From Sphingomonas sp. Root241 (GTDB taxonomy: Bacteria; Pseudomonadota; Alphaproteobacteria; Sphingomonadales; Sphingomonadaceae), in the NCBI RefSeq assembly GCF_001428865.1, contig NZ_LMIV01000004.1, positions 280,029-344,028 on the forward strand: a stretch of DNA of 64,000 bases. Reading direction: 5' to 3'. Below the pieces are notes generated by a model, which saw only the letters and a program-made list of their open reading frames with translations, did not search any database and was not told where the DNA came from. Shown one piece after another: positions 52,279 to 60,540 of the stretch. The stretch's first letter is position 1, and each line of letters starts with the position of its first letter. Both the position numbers and the translations under genes were made by a program.

Positions 52279-53340
52279 TCAGCGGGGACGTTTCTGCCGG
52301 GGCCGTCTGAACCAGAAGGTCCAGACGGTGAGGCTGCCGAGCAGCATCAGCGCCAGGCCGGAGACCGTCATCACCAGCCGCCAGGCGAGCCCGCCGACCT
52401 TGGCGGCGTGCAGCGGATAGGCGCCGTTGAAGACCTGGGTCCCCGCGGGGAGCGCCAGCGCGTCGGTGGCGGCGAGCAGGCGGCCGTCGACGGCATCGAA
52501 GGCGAGCGTCGAGCGGCCGTTGGGCAGCCATTCGGCGGCACGCTTCATGCGGATCGCGATCGGATCGCCCGGCTTGCGGGGCAATGCCAGGAGGCGGATC
52601 TGGGCATCGGGGAAACGCGCATGCGCCGCGGCGATGATCGCGCGCCAGTCCGGATGCGCGGCGAGCGGGCCGCTCTTCGCCTTGGCAGGGGCGTTCGCGG
52701 CGAGCGCCGCGCCGGGCGCGCCAAAGGGGGCGATCACGATGGCCGCGAACGGCTTGAAGATCATCATCGTGCCGGTGACCGCCGAAAGCAGCAGCAATGG
52801 CGCCATAACGATGCCGAAATCGCGATGCTGCATCACGATCGCCGGCCGACTCAGCCTTCTGGGCCAGAGCCTGAACCTGAATGTCCCCCGCACACGCCAC
52901 CACAGCATCGCGCCGGTGACGACGAACACTATCGCCGCGAGCCCTGCCACGCCGATGATCGTCTCGCCAAAATCGCCGGTGAAGAGGTGATGATGGAGAT
53001 CGAAGATCCAGAGCTCGGGACGTTCCCACTGGCTCTGCCAGCGTGTGACCACGTTGCCCGCCTGATCGGCATAGGCGCCGGCGCCTTTGGGCAGGCGCAG
53101 CTGGTGCAGCGCGGACCGGTCGCTGGCGTACAGGATCGACTGTGCCTTGGGCTCCGCGGCGAGCAGCTTCTCGGTCGCTGCGCCGATCGCGGCCGGATCC
53201 GTGACCAGCGCATCGCCGGCATGAGGGAGCAGCAGCCAGCTCTCCTTGTGGACGAGGATCGTGCCGGTCAGTCCCATGATCGCCAGCACCAGACCGACGA
53301 TCCCGCCGGTCCAGCGATGTATCAAGTCGAGCAGCTTCAT
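52279..53340 (-). CDS. PepSY-associated membrane protein (iron-uptake linked)
   Basis: A 353-residue PepSY_TM-family protein. Four membrane segments are visible: residues about 12-32 (GGIVGLVLAIMGLTGTILV), 125-150, 175-200 and 320-345. Soluble PepSY-like regions lie between them, and LHHHLFTGDFGETI carries membrane-proximal histidines. Such proteins commonly neighbour siderophore receptors and are thought to reduce ferric siderophores at the inner membrane. It lies 16 bases downstream of a receptor gene in the same direction. Confidence 0.87.
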   Translation of the reverse strand: MKLLDLIHRWTGGIVGLVLAIMGLTGTILVHKESWLLLPHAGDALVTDPAAIGAATEKLLAAEPKAQSILYASDRSALHQLRLPKGAGAYADQAGNVVTRWQSQWERPELWIFDLHHHLFTGDFGETIIGVAGLAAIVFVVTGAMLWWRVRGTFRFRLWPRRLSRPAIVMQHRDFGIVMAPLLLLSAVTGTMMIFKPFAAIVIAPFGAPGAALAANAPAKAKSGPLAAHPDWRAIIAAAHARFPDAQIRLLALPRKPGDPIAIRMKRAAEWLPNGRSTLAFDAVDGRLLAATDALALPAGTQVFNGAYPLHAAKVGGLAWRLVMTVSGLALMLLGSLTVWTFWFRRPRQKRPR

Positions 53341-53356
53341 CGGAAGCGCCCTTCAC

Positions 53357-55591
53357 TCAAAACCGGTAATCCCAGCCGAGCGTGAACGCGCGGCCGCGCC
53401 CGGCGAAATAGCTCAGATTGTCGGTCGGCAGGCGGGTGTCGGAGCTGTAGTCGATATATTGCTTGTCGAAGAGGTTCGACACGCTGAACGTCAGTCCGCC
53501 GAGCCCGGTCTGATAGCGCAGATACACATCGGTGAGCGCGTAGCCGCCGAAATCGTTCAGATAGAGCTTCTGCGGGTGCGCCGGATTAATGTCGTCGATC
53601 GCGCGGGCCCTGCCGTCGAAACGGCGCGACAGGAAGAACTGGGTCTGCACGCGCGCGCTGAACGGGCCGCTGGAATAATCGGCGGCGAGGTTGAGGCGGT
53701 CGGGGGAGATGTTGGTGCCGTCGAGGTCGCTGTCGACCTTGCCGTCGGGCACGGTGTCGCTGTCGTAGCGTCCGGCGAGATGGGCGTAGCCGACATTCAC
53801 GTGCAGCCCGTCGATCGGCAGCCTGACGCCCAGATTGACCTCCAGCCCCTGGATTTCGACGCGCAGGCGCTGGACATCGAAGATGCCGCCCGGATTGGCG
53901 ATGAGCAACTGGCCCTTGTCGCTCGACGACCAGAAATAGGTCACCGAGGCATCGAGCGGCCCGCGCTTCACTTCCATGCCGATCTCGCGATTGTTCGACA
54001 CGATCGGCGCGATATCGAGGAAATTGTCGATATCGACACCCGCGGTGCCGACCGCGCGCGTGATGCGGCCGATATCGGGCACGGTAAAACCCTCGGCATA
54101 GCTGGCATAAGCGCGGATGCCCGGCACCGGCTCGAGGATCACGCCGCCGTTGAGCAGGGCATCGGAGAAGGTGGGCGATCCGCCCGCCACCGCGACGCCG
54201 CCATAGGTCGCCGGATTTTTGTTGCGGAAAGTGGTCGACGCCAGCGTGTGGTAATCGTCGACGGTGATCTTCACATTCTCGTAGCGCACGCCGCCAGCGA
54301 GGCGCAGCTTCTTGTCGAAGAGTGCGAGGTTCGCCTGGACGAACGGCGCGAGGCTGCGGAAAGCGGTGGGCGGCACCCAGACCCGGCCGGTCGCGATCAG
54401 CCGCTGTTCGGTGCTGTCGGTCAGCGCATCGAAGCCGAGCGTCGCGGTGAGCGCCTCGAAGCCCGGGACGGCGCGCTCATAGCTGATCTTGCCGCCCAGC
54501 TTGCGCGAGCGGTTCTCGGACTGGTCGAACAGGGTACCAAGCGGCGCGATCGCCGGATCCTGGAAGGTCGGGATCGGTGCGATCTCGCCGCCGAACGTAT
54601 CGTGCGTGCGGTTGAAGAAGATCTGGCTGACGAGGTTGCCGCCCCAGAGCGACGTGTCGGTATAGGAAAGCGCGATGCTCTCGGTGCGGCTCGCGGCGGG
54701 GGTGCCGGGTGGATCGCCGCGCACTGCGCCGGTCGGCACGCCGGTCGCGCGATTGCCGGCGAGCGCGACATAGTCGCCGTCGCCGTCGAGCTCGAAGCGG
54801 CTGGCGATCAGATCGAGCCGGCCGGTTTCGCCGACCTGATAGCCGAGGCGGGCGAACAGCGAGAGCGTCTTCGAATCCTGCGTCTCGCCCTGGGTGAGAT
54901 TCAGGCCGACGCGGCGGCCGTCGCCGTCGTAGAACACGCCGCGCTTCTCATAAGCGGCACCCACGGTCGCATCGAAGCGCCCGGCCTTGTACTGGACGAG
55001 GCCCGCGGCCTTGCCGCCGATCCCATCGCCGCGGAAATCATTGTCGGCGGTGCCCTGCAGCAGGACGCGGCCGCTGACGCCGTCTTGCTGCGGTGCGCCC
55101 ACCGTCACCTGATTGACGATGCCGCCGGTGCCGCCGATCCCCTGCAGCGCGTTCGAGCCGTAGATCAGCTCGACACGATCGACGAAGAAGCCGTCGATCG
55201 TGAAGCCGTCGCGGCTGCCGTCGCGCAAGGGAGTCGATTGGGGAATGCCGTTGATCGCATAGAGCGGCGAACGGCCGCGCAGCGTCTCGCCCGCGCCCGA
55301 GAGCTTCTGGCGGGTAGGGGAGAAAGAAGGCGTGAGGTTCGCCACGGCATCGGTGACCGAGCCCGAGATCGCGATCTGCTGATCGAGCGTCTTCTTGTCG
55401 ATCACGTCGATGGTGAGCGGCAATGCGTTGGGCGGAAGGATCGTGCGCGCGGCGGTGACGACGATCTCGTCGGCATCGGGCGCATCGTCCGCAGCCGCGG
55501 GCGTGACGGCTACGTCTTGCGCGAACGCCGTGCAGGGCATGGTTGCGATCAATGCGAACAGAGGCAGTGAAAAATGCGAGCGACGCGACAT
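53357..55591 (-). CDS. TonB-dependent siderophore-type receptor
   Basis: A 744-residue receptor. The signal peptide ends AFAQ25, the TonB box DEIVVTA is at 41-47, and the plug contains LRGRSPLYAINGIPQ and FVDRVELIYGSNAL; the barrel ends FTLGWDYRF. The start ATG at 55591 gives the signal peptide and follows a GGGGGAAC stretch; an earlier in-frame ATG adds nine residues. Pairing with the PepSY protein suggests ferric-siderophore uptake. No Fur-box-like sequence was clear to me upstream, where repeats occupy most of the intergenic region. Confidence 0.9.
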   Translation of the reverse strand: MSRRSHFSLPLFALIATMPCTAFAQDVAVTPAAADDAPDADEIVVTAARTILPPNALPLTIDVIDKKTLDQQIAISGSVTDAVANLTPSFSPTRQKLSGAGETLRGRSPLYAINGIPQSTPLRDGSRDGFTIDGFFVDRVELIYGSNALQGIGGTGGIVNQVTVGAPQQDGVSGRVLLQGTADNDFRGDGIGGKAAGLVQYKAGRFDATVGAAYEKRGVFYDGDGRRVGLNLTQGETQDSKTLSLFARLGYQVGETGRLDLIASRFELDGDGDYVALAGNRATGVPTGAVRGDPPGTPAASRTESIALSYTDTSLWGGNLVSQIFFNRTHDTFGGEIAPIPTFQDPAIAPLGTLFDQSENRSRKLGGKISYERAVPGFEALTATLGFDALTDSTEQRLIATGRVWVPPTAFRSLAPFVQANLALFDKKLRLAGGVRYENVKITVDDYHTLASTTFRNKNPATYGGVAVAGGSPTFSDALLNGGVILEPVPGIRAYASYAEGFTVPDIGRITRAVGTAGVDIDNFLDIAPIVSNNREIGMEVKRGPLDASVTYFWSSSDKGQLLIANPGGIFDVQRLRVEIQGLEVNLGVRLPIDGLHVNVGYAHLAGRYDSDTVPDGKVDSDLDGTNISPDRLNLAADYSSGPFSARVQTQFFLSRRFDGRARAIDDINPAHPQKLYLNDFGGYALTDVYLRYQTGLGGLTFSVSNLFDKQYIDYSSDTRLPTDNLSYFAGRGRAFTLGWDYRF

Positions 55592-55697
55592 GGGGTTCCC
55601 CCGCCTGCTCGGCCTCATGCCGGCAGGTCTGTTGCGGGGCGCCTAGCAGCGGCGATTTTATACTGCAAGTCAATCGCAATAAGATTGCGGGAGGGGG

Positions 55698-55787
55698 TGG
55701 CGATGCCGGTCCCATAGCGATACCCCTTGCCGTCATCCCGGCTCAAGGCCGGGATGACGAGGGGAGAATATGAGACCCGACCCTTAG
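55698..55787. repeat. CTAG-family element, truncated copy D1
   Basis: In reverse orientation it reads GGGTCGGGTCTCATATTC, then one hairpin (CATCCCGGCCTTGAGCCGGG), then GGCAAGGGGTATCGCTATGG, which aligns with the post-hairpin segment of copy A. It stops before the conserved right end, so it is truncated. It abuts copy D2 at CCCTTAGG. The 390-base region 55592-55982 holds only these two elements and no gene. Confidence 0.7.
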
Positions 55788-55972
55788 GTCGGCGGCCCAT
55801 ATCCTAAACGCGTCACCCCCGCGAAAGCGGGGGCCCATCTCCTAGGCGAGCGGCAGAATGCACCGGTGCGCTCGTGGATAATGCTGGAGATGGGTCCCCG
55901 CTTTCGCGGGGATGACGAAATGGGGGACGGCCTGTCAGTCAAATCAACAGCATGAATGGCCTCTCAGCCAAC
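55784..55972. repeat. CTAG-family element, copy D2
   Basis: The left end is TAGGTCGGCGGCCCATATCC. The inner structure matches copy B: CCCCCGCGAAAGCGGGGG and its inverse, CATCTCC/GGAGATG arms, and a loop with GCGAGCGGCAGAATGCACCG. The right end, ATCAACAGCATGAATGGCCT then CTCAGCCAAC, is a diverged version of the common right end. It lies 11 bases from the stop of the amidohydrolase gene and has lost the CTAG. Confidence 0.78.
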
Positions 55973-55982
55973 CCCGCCCCGC

Positions 55983-56945
55983 TCACGTGCTGCCCGTCAG
56001 TTTGTAGAAGCGGACGGCATTGTTGTAGAAAATGTCGCGCTTCTGCTCCTCGGTCAGGAACGTGGCACTCTCGATCCCTTCGATGGCCAGCCCGATCCCG
56101 TCGGGCCAGAACATGTGGTCCGAGCCGAACATGATGCGCTTGCCGAAGCCCGCTTCCACCAGCTTGCGCAGATAATCGTGGAAATGCGCCCGGGGCAGGA
56201 GCCAGTCTACCGCCCCGGTATCGACGTTCACATTGGGATACAGCATCAGGATGGCCATGGTGTCGTCGAGATACGGCCAGCCGCAATGCATCAGGTTCAG
56301 CCGCAGTTTCGGGTGGCGGTTCAGCGCCTCCTCGACATATTCCGGATTGCCGAAGCGCGCCCGGGCCGGACGGCAGCAGGGATCGAAGGTGGTGCCTTCG
56401 GGCATCGTCCCGGTGTGGAGCGCCACCGGGATGTCGAGTTCCTCGGCCATTGCGAGATAGGGATCATATTTGGGATCGCTCAGCGACAGGCCGGCATATT
56501 GTGCAGTGACTTCGCCGAGCACCTGCAATTTGCCTCCGGCGAAGGCCCTTCGGAGCAGCTCCACCGGCGGCAGCGGCGTATCGTCGGATCCGCGAATGCC
56601 CGCGCCGACGACGAAGCGGCCGGGATCGCGATCGTGCCAATCGATCGCGGCCTGCAGCCGGTCTCCGTCTCCGCCGCTCACCACGCCCTTCACGACATTG
56701 TGCCGCTTCATCTCGGCGATGCAGGCCGACAGATGCTCCGCGCCGTTCCGGATCGGGCTCTTCACGCCGCTGATCGGATTGACGATCGGATTGCCGAACG
56801 GAGTCGCTGCCGGATAGGCGTGCATATGGACGTCGATGATCGGCCCCGCCTGCGCGGCGCGGGAGGCGAGCCCGGCGCCCGGCAAGGCGAGCGCGGTGGC
56901 GGCGCTCGCGCCCAGTTTCAGGAAATCTCTGCGGCCGAAATGCAT
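55983..56945 (-). CDS. Tat-exported amidohydrolase family protein
   Basis: A 320-residue metal-dependent hydrolase of the amidohydrolase-2 (PF04909-like) type. GRRDFLKLGASAATALALPG is a strong Tat signal. IIDVHMHAYP supplies the H-x-H metal pair, LHTGTMPEG and LMHCGWPY the further histidines, and FGSDHMFW the aspartate near the C-terminus. Relatives are decarboxylases or hydrolases of cyclic compounds; the substrate is unknown. The ATG at 56945 begins the Tat signal directly. It stands alone between two repeat-filled gaps. Confidence 0.85.
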   Translation of the reverse strand: MHFGRRDFLKLGASAATALALPGAGLASRAAQAGPIIDVHMHAYPAATPFGNPIVNPISGVKSPIRNGAEHLSACIAEMKRHNVVKGVVSGGDGDRLQAAIDWHDRDPGRFVVGAGIRGSDDTPLPPVELLRRAFAGGKLQVLGEVTAQYAGLSLSDPKYDPYLAMAEELDIPVALHTGTMPEGTTFDPCCRPARARFGNPEYVEEALNRHPKLRLNLMHCGWPYLDDTMAILMLYPNVNVDTGAVDWLLPRAHFHDYLRKLVEAGFGKRIMFGSDHMFWPDGIGLAIEGIESATFLTEEQKRDIFYNNAVRFYKLTGST

Positions 56946-57066
56946 TCCCGTCCCTCCGACTGTCACCGCAATGTTCCGCGGTGGTCCGGGAACCTGATTA
57001 TCGCGACCGTTGCGCCGGCGAAATTACCTGGCAGGTCGTTGGGGCCTTTCGAGCGTAGAAACGGCA

Positions 57067-57266
57067 GATTGAGGACTCATATTAAAAGCACGTCATCCCC
57101 GCGAAAGCGGGGGCTCATCTCCGACAGTTTCCACAAACGCACCGGTGCATTTTGCCGCTCGTTCAGGAGATGGGTCCCCGCTTTCGCGGGGATGACGGTA
57201 AGGGATTTCGCGAAGGACGAAGTACAACCCTTATGAACCAACGACTTGTATAGGTTCTTACCCTAG
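57067..57266. repeat. CTAG-end REP-containing element, copy E (inverted loop)
   Basis: The left end is GAGGACTCATATT. The facing hairpins and CATCTCC/GGAGATG arms match copies B and D2, but the loop between the arms (GACAGTTTCCACAAACGCAC then CGGTGCATTTTGCCGCTCG) is the reverse complement of theirs. The right end (TTATGAACCAACGACTTG, then TATAGGTTCTTACCCTAG) matches A and C. CTAG contains the stop codon of the XRE gene. The 317-base gap 56946-57262 holds this element plus about 120 bases of unremarkable sequence that should include the amidohydrolase promoter. Confidence 0.85.
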
Positions 57267-58087
57267 AGCATTTCGCCGGCGGCGAGCCTGGCGCACACCG
57301 AGGCGGTCAATGCGTCGGCCGGAAAGGCGCAGTCGATCTGGAGCTCGTCCAGCGTCACGTCGAAAGGCGCGGCGAACGTCGTGATCGTCTCGAAGAAGCG
57401 CAGCGGCCCCGCCGGACTGCGGAAATCGAGCGTGAGCACCGGTTCGATCTCGCTGCCGATGCCGCGGAAACGCCATTCCTGCGGCACGCCGGGATAGCCG
57501 AGCAGTTCGGTCAGCAGCGCCTGGCCATATTCGTCGCCGGGCGTGATCGCGAGATGATCGTGCAATCGGCGCAGGAAGCCCGTAGCGACCGCCGGCCAGT
57601 TGAGGATCACCGGGCGGAAATCCTCTGGGTCGAAGATCTGGCGCAGCAGGTTGCTGTGGCGGCTCTCGCGCCCCTGCATCACGAAGCGATTGATGTTCAT
57701 CGCGCCGTCGTTGCCACCGAGCACGTCGAACTGCCGGTTCAGGATGAAGGCGGGATAGGGATTCTGGTGCTGCAGGATCAGGTCCACGGCGTCGCGCATG
57801 CGCTCCAGCGCGGGCGTCGCGAGTTCGCGTTCGGCATATTGCGGCGCATAGCCGGCGGCGAGCAGCAGCGCGTTGCGCTCGCGCAGGGGCAGCGAAAGCG
57901 CGTCGGCGATGCGGCCGATGGCGTCGCGCGACGGCTGCGCCTTGCCCGTCTCGACGAACCCGAGATGCCGCGCGGACATGCCGCATTCGAGCGCCATGTC
58001 CAGTTGGCTCATGCGCCGCGCGGCGCGCCATTCGCGCAACAACAGGCCGACCGGAGGATAGGGGGCTTTGTCGCGGGTTTCGGCCAT
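57263..58087 (-). CDS. XRE regulator with MmyB-like ligand domain
   Basis: A 274-residue regulator. The helix-turn-helix spans residues 12-70 (MSQLDMALECGMSARHLGFVETGKAQPS), and the rest is the MmyB-like ligand-binding domain (PYPAFILNRQFDVLGGNDGA onward, with FRFF-like FFETITTF). Members of this group bind fatty-acid-like ligands and usually control a nearby oxidoreductase or hydrolase gene. The ATG at 58087 starts the conserved domain; the longer upstream frame lacks similarity. It is divergent from a small secreted-protein gene. Confidence 0.9.
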   Translation of the reverse strand: MAETRDKAPYPPVGLLLREWRAARRMSQLDMALECGMSARHLGFVETGKAQPSRDAIGRIADALSLPLRERNALLLAAGYAPQYAERELATPALERMRDAVDLILQHQNPYPAFILNRQFDVLGGNDGAMNINRFVMQGRESRHSNLLRQIFDPEDFRPVILNWPAVATGFLRRLHDHLAITPGDEYGQALLTELLGYPGVPQEWRFRGIGSEIEPVLTLDFRSPAGPLRFFETITTFAAPFDVTLDELQIDCAFPADALTASVCARLAAGEML

Positions 58088-58204
58088 GATGGTTTCCCCA
58101 GTACGAACGAAACGCCGCGGGAGCCAGCGGAGCATCGCGGGCCCTGCTGCGTTGACGATCCGGGCGCGCATGTCGCGTCCGGAAACCGTGTCAGGAGAAG
58201 CCCG

Positions 58205-58561
58205 ATGAAGCTCATTGCATTGGCCGCCGCTCTCGCCGCGATCGGCGGCGCCGCCGCCGCGCAGGATACGCCGCAACAGACTCCGCCCGCGACCAATACG
58301 CCGCAGACTCCGTCGCCGACGACGACCACGCCCGATCCCAACACGCCGCCGTCCGATCCCAAGACGGGCACCACCGGTTCGGGGACGACCAGCCTGGCGT
58401 CCGAACCGGATCCGGCACCTTCAACCACGGCTACGTCTCCGGCACCCCCAGCCACGGCTGCTGCCCCCATGACCGCTGCTCCGGCGCCTACCGCGGCACG
58501 CGAATATCCGCCCTGCTCGCGGACCGTGAAGGACCAATGCCGTCAACGAGGCGGCCGCTGA
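58205..58561 (+). CDS. Small secreted Pro/Thr/Ala-rich protein
   Basis: A 118-residue protein with a clear signal peptide (MKLIALAAALAAIGGAAAAQ). The mature part is almost wholly low-complexity Pro/Thr/Ser/Ala (TPPATNTPQTPSPTTTTPDP), ending in YPPCSRTVKDQCRQRGGR with two cysteines that could form a disulfide. AGGAGA precedes the ATG. I do not recognise the family; similar small disordered exported proteins are common in sphingomonads. It could be a periplasmic or cell-wall spacer protein. Confidence 0.7.
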   Translation: MKLIALAAALAAIGGAAAAQDTPQQTPPATNTPQTPSPTTTTPDPNTPPSDPKTGTTGSGTTSLASEPDPAPSTTATSPAPPATAAAPMTAAPAPTAAREYPPCSRTVKDQCRQRGGR

Positions 58562-58576
58562 GCGCGGCTGCCTCTG

Positions 58577-58759
58577 TCAGTGGACGGGCAGCGGTTCATG
58601 CCCCACGGGCAAATGGTGCATGACCGCGTAGATGTCGCGTCGATCGACGGCCTGGCCGCACATCGGGCACAGCTCGAAATGGACGAGTTCGCTATCGTGA
58701 GAAACGGTGCTCCGGCTTTGGCCGGGGCCCGCAGTTCGTAAAATAGTCGCGTTTATCAC
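58577..58759 (-). CDS. Small protein with a C-x2-C and histidine motif (zinc-ribbon-like)
   Basis: A 60-residue frame. The C-terminal half LCPMCGQAVDRRDIYAVMHH followed by LPVGHEPLP looks like short sphingomonad/rhizobial proteins with one CxxC pair and downstream histidines that can bind zinc. The N-terminal half (TILRTAGPGQSRST) is encoded by a REP-like palindrome remnant (GGCCCCGGCCAAAGCC), so the original start may have been lost. Function unknown. Confidence 0.45.
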   Translation of the reverse strand: MINATILRTAGPGQSRSTVSHDSELVHFELCPMCGQAVDRRDIYAVMHHLPVGHEPLPVH

Positions 58760-58870
58760 CGGACCACCTTCGCATTAGCATATTGTTTACCATTATAGCG
58801 GAGCGCGGTGCGCGGCATTCATGCGATGCAAATTTTTTCCGCCGCGGTCACCGACAATGGCAAAGCGAGT

Positions 58871-59098
58871 TCACATCGCTTGATCGTCCGATCGGCGCAG
58901 CAGCCACTTCCCCCAGTAAAACAGGCCAAAGCCCAAAGCGAAGGGGATGCCGCCGATGAGCAGGGGCAGGATGATGATGCTCGGGTCCTGAAGCGCCATG
59001 CCGAACCCCGTGACGACGACGACCAGCGAGCACAGCCCGCTGCAGGTCATGATCAGGATCCCCACTCCCAGGAACAGGCCACCGAAAAGCTGCTTCAT
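58871..59098 (-). CDS. 75-residue membrane protein of the radical SAM operon
   Basis: A small protein with two membrane helices, residues about 5-33 (GGLFLGVGILIMTCSGLCSL) and 40-66 (IIILPLLIGGIPFALGFGLF), and a charged tail RRSDDQ. Its start overlaps the radical SAM stop by four bases (ATGA), which strongly implies co-expression. I do not recognise a family. It might anchor or assist the radical SAM enzyme at the membrane. Confidence 0.75.
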   Translation of the reverse strand: MKQLFGGLFLGVGILIMTCSGLCSLVVVVTGFGMALQDPSIIILPLLIGGIPFALGFGLFYWGKWLLRRSDDQAM

Positions 59099-60540
59099 GC
59101 CTGCCCCCTTGCCCGCTCGAGCACCGGCGCGCCTTCCGCGCCGGGCCGATAGAAGGTGTTGTAGGTGTCGAACGGAATGATCTGCCCCTCCGGCGTCACG
59201 AAGTGCACGCAGCTGCGCTTCACTGTCGCGAGGTCGAAATTGTAGCGATCGAGGAATTGCAGGATGACCACGCGGAAGCTGTTCGCATAGCCGAGATCCT
59301 CCGGCACGAGCGCCTGGGGCAGGCAGCACAGGACCTCGGCCAGCTTCTCCTCGGTATTGCATTGCGTGGTGGCGAGGCTGAGCAGGCCGACGACTGCCTG
59401 GCGCAATGTGGGATAGGCTTCGTAGCTGATCGTGTTCGGCCCCTGCAGGATCAGGTCGCGCGGAAGCAGGGACGTGATCGGCGTCACCGTGCGGCCGTCG
59501 CGCAGGCCATAGCCGATGCAGATCTGGTCGGGATTGCAGGGCAGGGGAATCATGTCTTCCATGCCGAACACGCCGGCCTTCACCACTTCGCGGCGGATCT
59601 GCGAGAGCAATACGCGATTGGCCTTGGCATCGAACCCCTCGTTGCGGCCGGCATCCTGCACCGGCTGGAACGTGACGCCGCGCACGCAGGACCAGTCGAG
59701 CGCGTGGCTGACGATGGCCGCGACCTCCTGATCGTTGACCCCACGCTTCACCACCGCGACGAGCGTCGTCGACAGGCCGACGCGTTCGAGCGCCTCGAGC
59801 GCGGCCTGGCGGATGCGCGACAGCCGGGCGCCGCGCAGATTGACGAGCGCATCGTCGTTCAGGCTGTCGAACTGGAGATAGACTTCGAGCCGCGGCGCAT
59901 AACTCGCAAGGCGCTTCACGAACGCATCGTCCTGCGCGATCCTGAGTCCATTGGTGTTGATCATGATATGGCGGATCGGCCGGCGCTTCACTGCGTCCAG
60001 TATCTCGAAGAATTGCGGGTGCAGCGTGGGCTCTCCGCCCGAAAGCTGGACGAGATCGGGTTCGCCTTCGCTCTCGACCAGCGCGTCGAGCATCGTCTCG
60101 ACCGTGGCGAGCGGCAAATGCCCGCCATGCATGTCCTCGGCATCGGCGAAGCAGACCGGGCAGGCGAGGTTGCAGGCCGAGTTGATCTCGACGATCGCCA
60201 GGCAGCTATGCTGTTCATGGTCGGGGCACAGGCCGCAATCGAACGGGCATCCCACTTCTGTGCGGGTCTGGGTGCGGAGCGGGCGATCGCCGGGCTTGAG
60301 CCAGTCCTTTTGCGAGCGCCAGTAAGCGAGGTCGTCGCTGATCAGCGTCTTCTGGACGCCGTGCGACCGGCAGCGCTTGAGATAATAGACGCGGTCGTCC
60401 TCGATGATGACCTTGGCCGGGACGGGCTCGAGGCAGGTCTCGCACAGGCTGCTCGTCTGCCCATGGAAGATATAGGGCGCCGCCTTACGCTCGGGCGACG
60501 GCTGGAGGGGGGCGGTCGCGAGCGATCCAGATAAGGGCAT
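59095..60540 (-). CDS. Cysteine-rich radical SAM protein, MJ0619/tetraether-synthase (Tes)-like
   Basis: A 481-residue radical SAM protein. The radical SAM cluster is C123-x3-C127-x2-C130 (CNLACPVCFADA), followed by SGGEPTLHP and MINTNGL. Before it, C33-x2-C36 with C57, and C98-x3-C102-x2-C105-x7-C113 (GCPFDCGLCPDHEQHSC), could bind additional metal centres. The GCP-x-DCG-x-C-x2-H block preceding the radical SAM motif is the pattern of the archaeal MJ0619/Tes family, which joins lipid tails. The gene overlaps the Lgt-like gene by 56 bases and a small membrane protein gene by four. A lipid substrate is an inference from that context. Confidence 0.85.
   Translation of the reverse strand: MPLSGSLATAPLQPSPERKAAPYIFHGQTSSLCETCLEPVPAKVIIEDDRVYYLKRCRSHGVQKTLISDDLAYWRSQKDWLKPGDRPLRTQTRTEVGCPFDCGLCPDHEQHSCLAIVEINSACNLACPVCFADAEDMHGGHLPLATVETMLDALVESEGEPDLVQLSGGEPTLHPQFFEILDAVKRRPIRHIMINTNGLRIAQDDAFVKRLASYAPRLEVYLQFDSLNDDALVNLRGARLSRIRQAALEALERVGLSTTLVAVVKRGVNDQEVAAIVSHALDWSCVRGVTFQPVQDAGRNEGFDAKANRVLLSQIRREVVKAGVFGMEDMIPLPCNPDQICIGYGLRDGRTVTPITSLLPRDLILQGPNTISYEAYPTLRQAVVGLLSLATTQCNTEEKLAEVLCCLPQALVPEDLGYANSFRVVILQFLDRYNFDLATVKRSCVHFVTPEGQIIPFDTYNTFYRPGAEGAPVLERARGQA

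Noticed and set aside
53357..55591. FecI/FecR-type signalling for the siderophore-type receptor
   Set aside because: The receptor lacks an N-terminal signalling domain before the TonB box, and no sigma factor or anti-sigma gene is adjacent.
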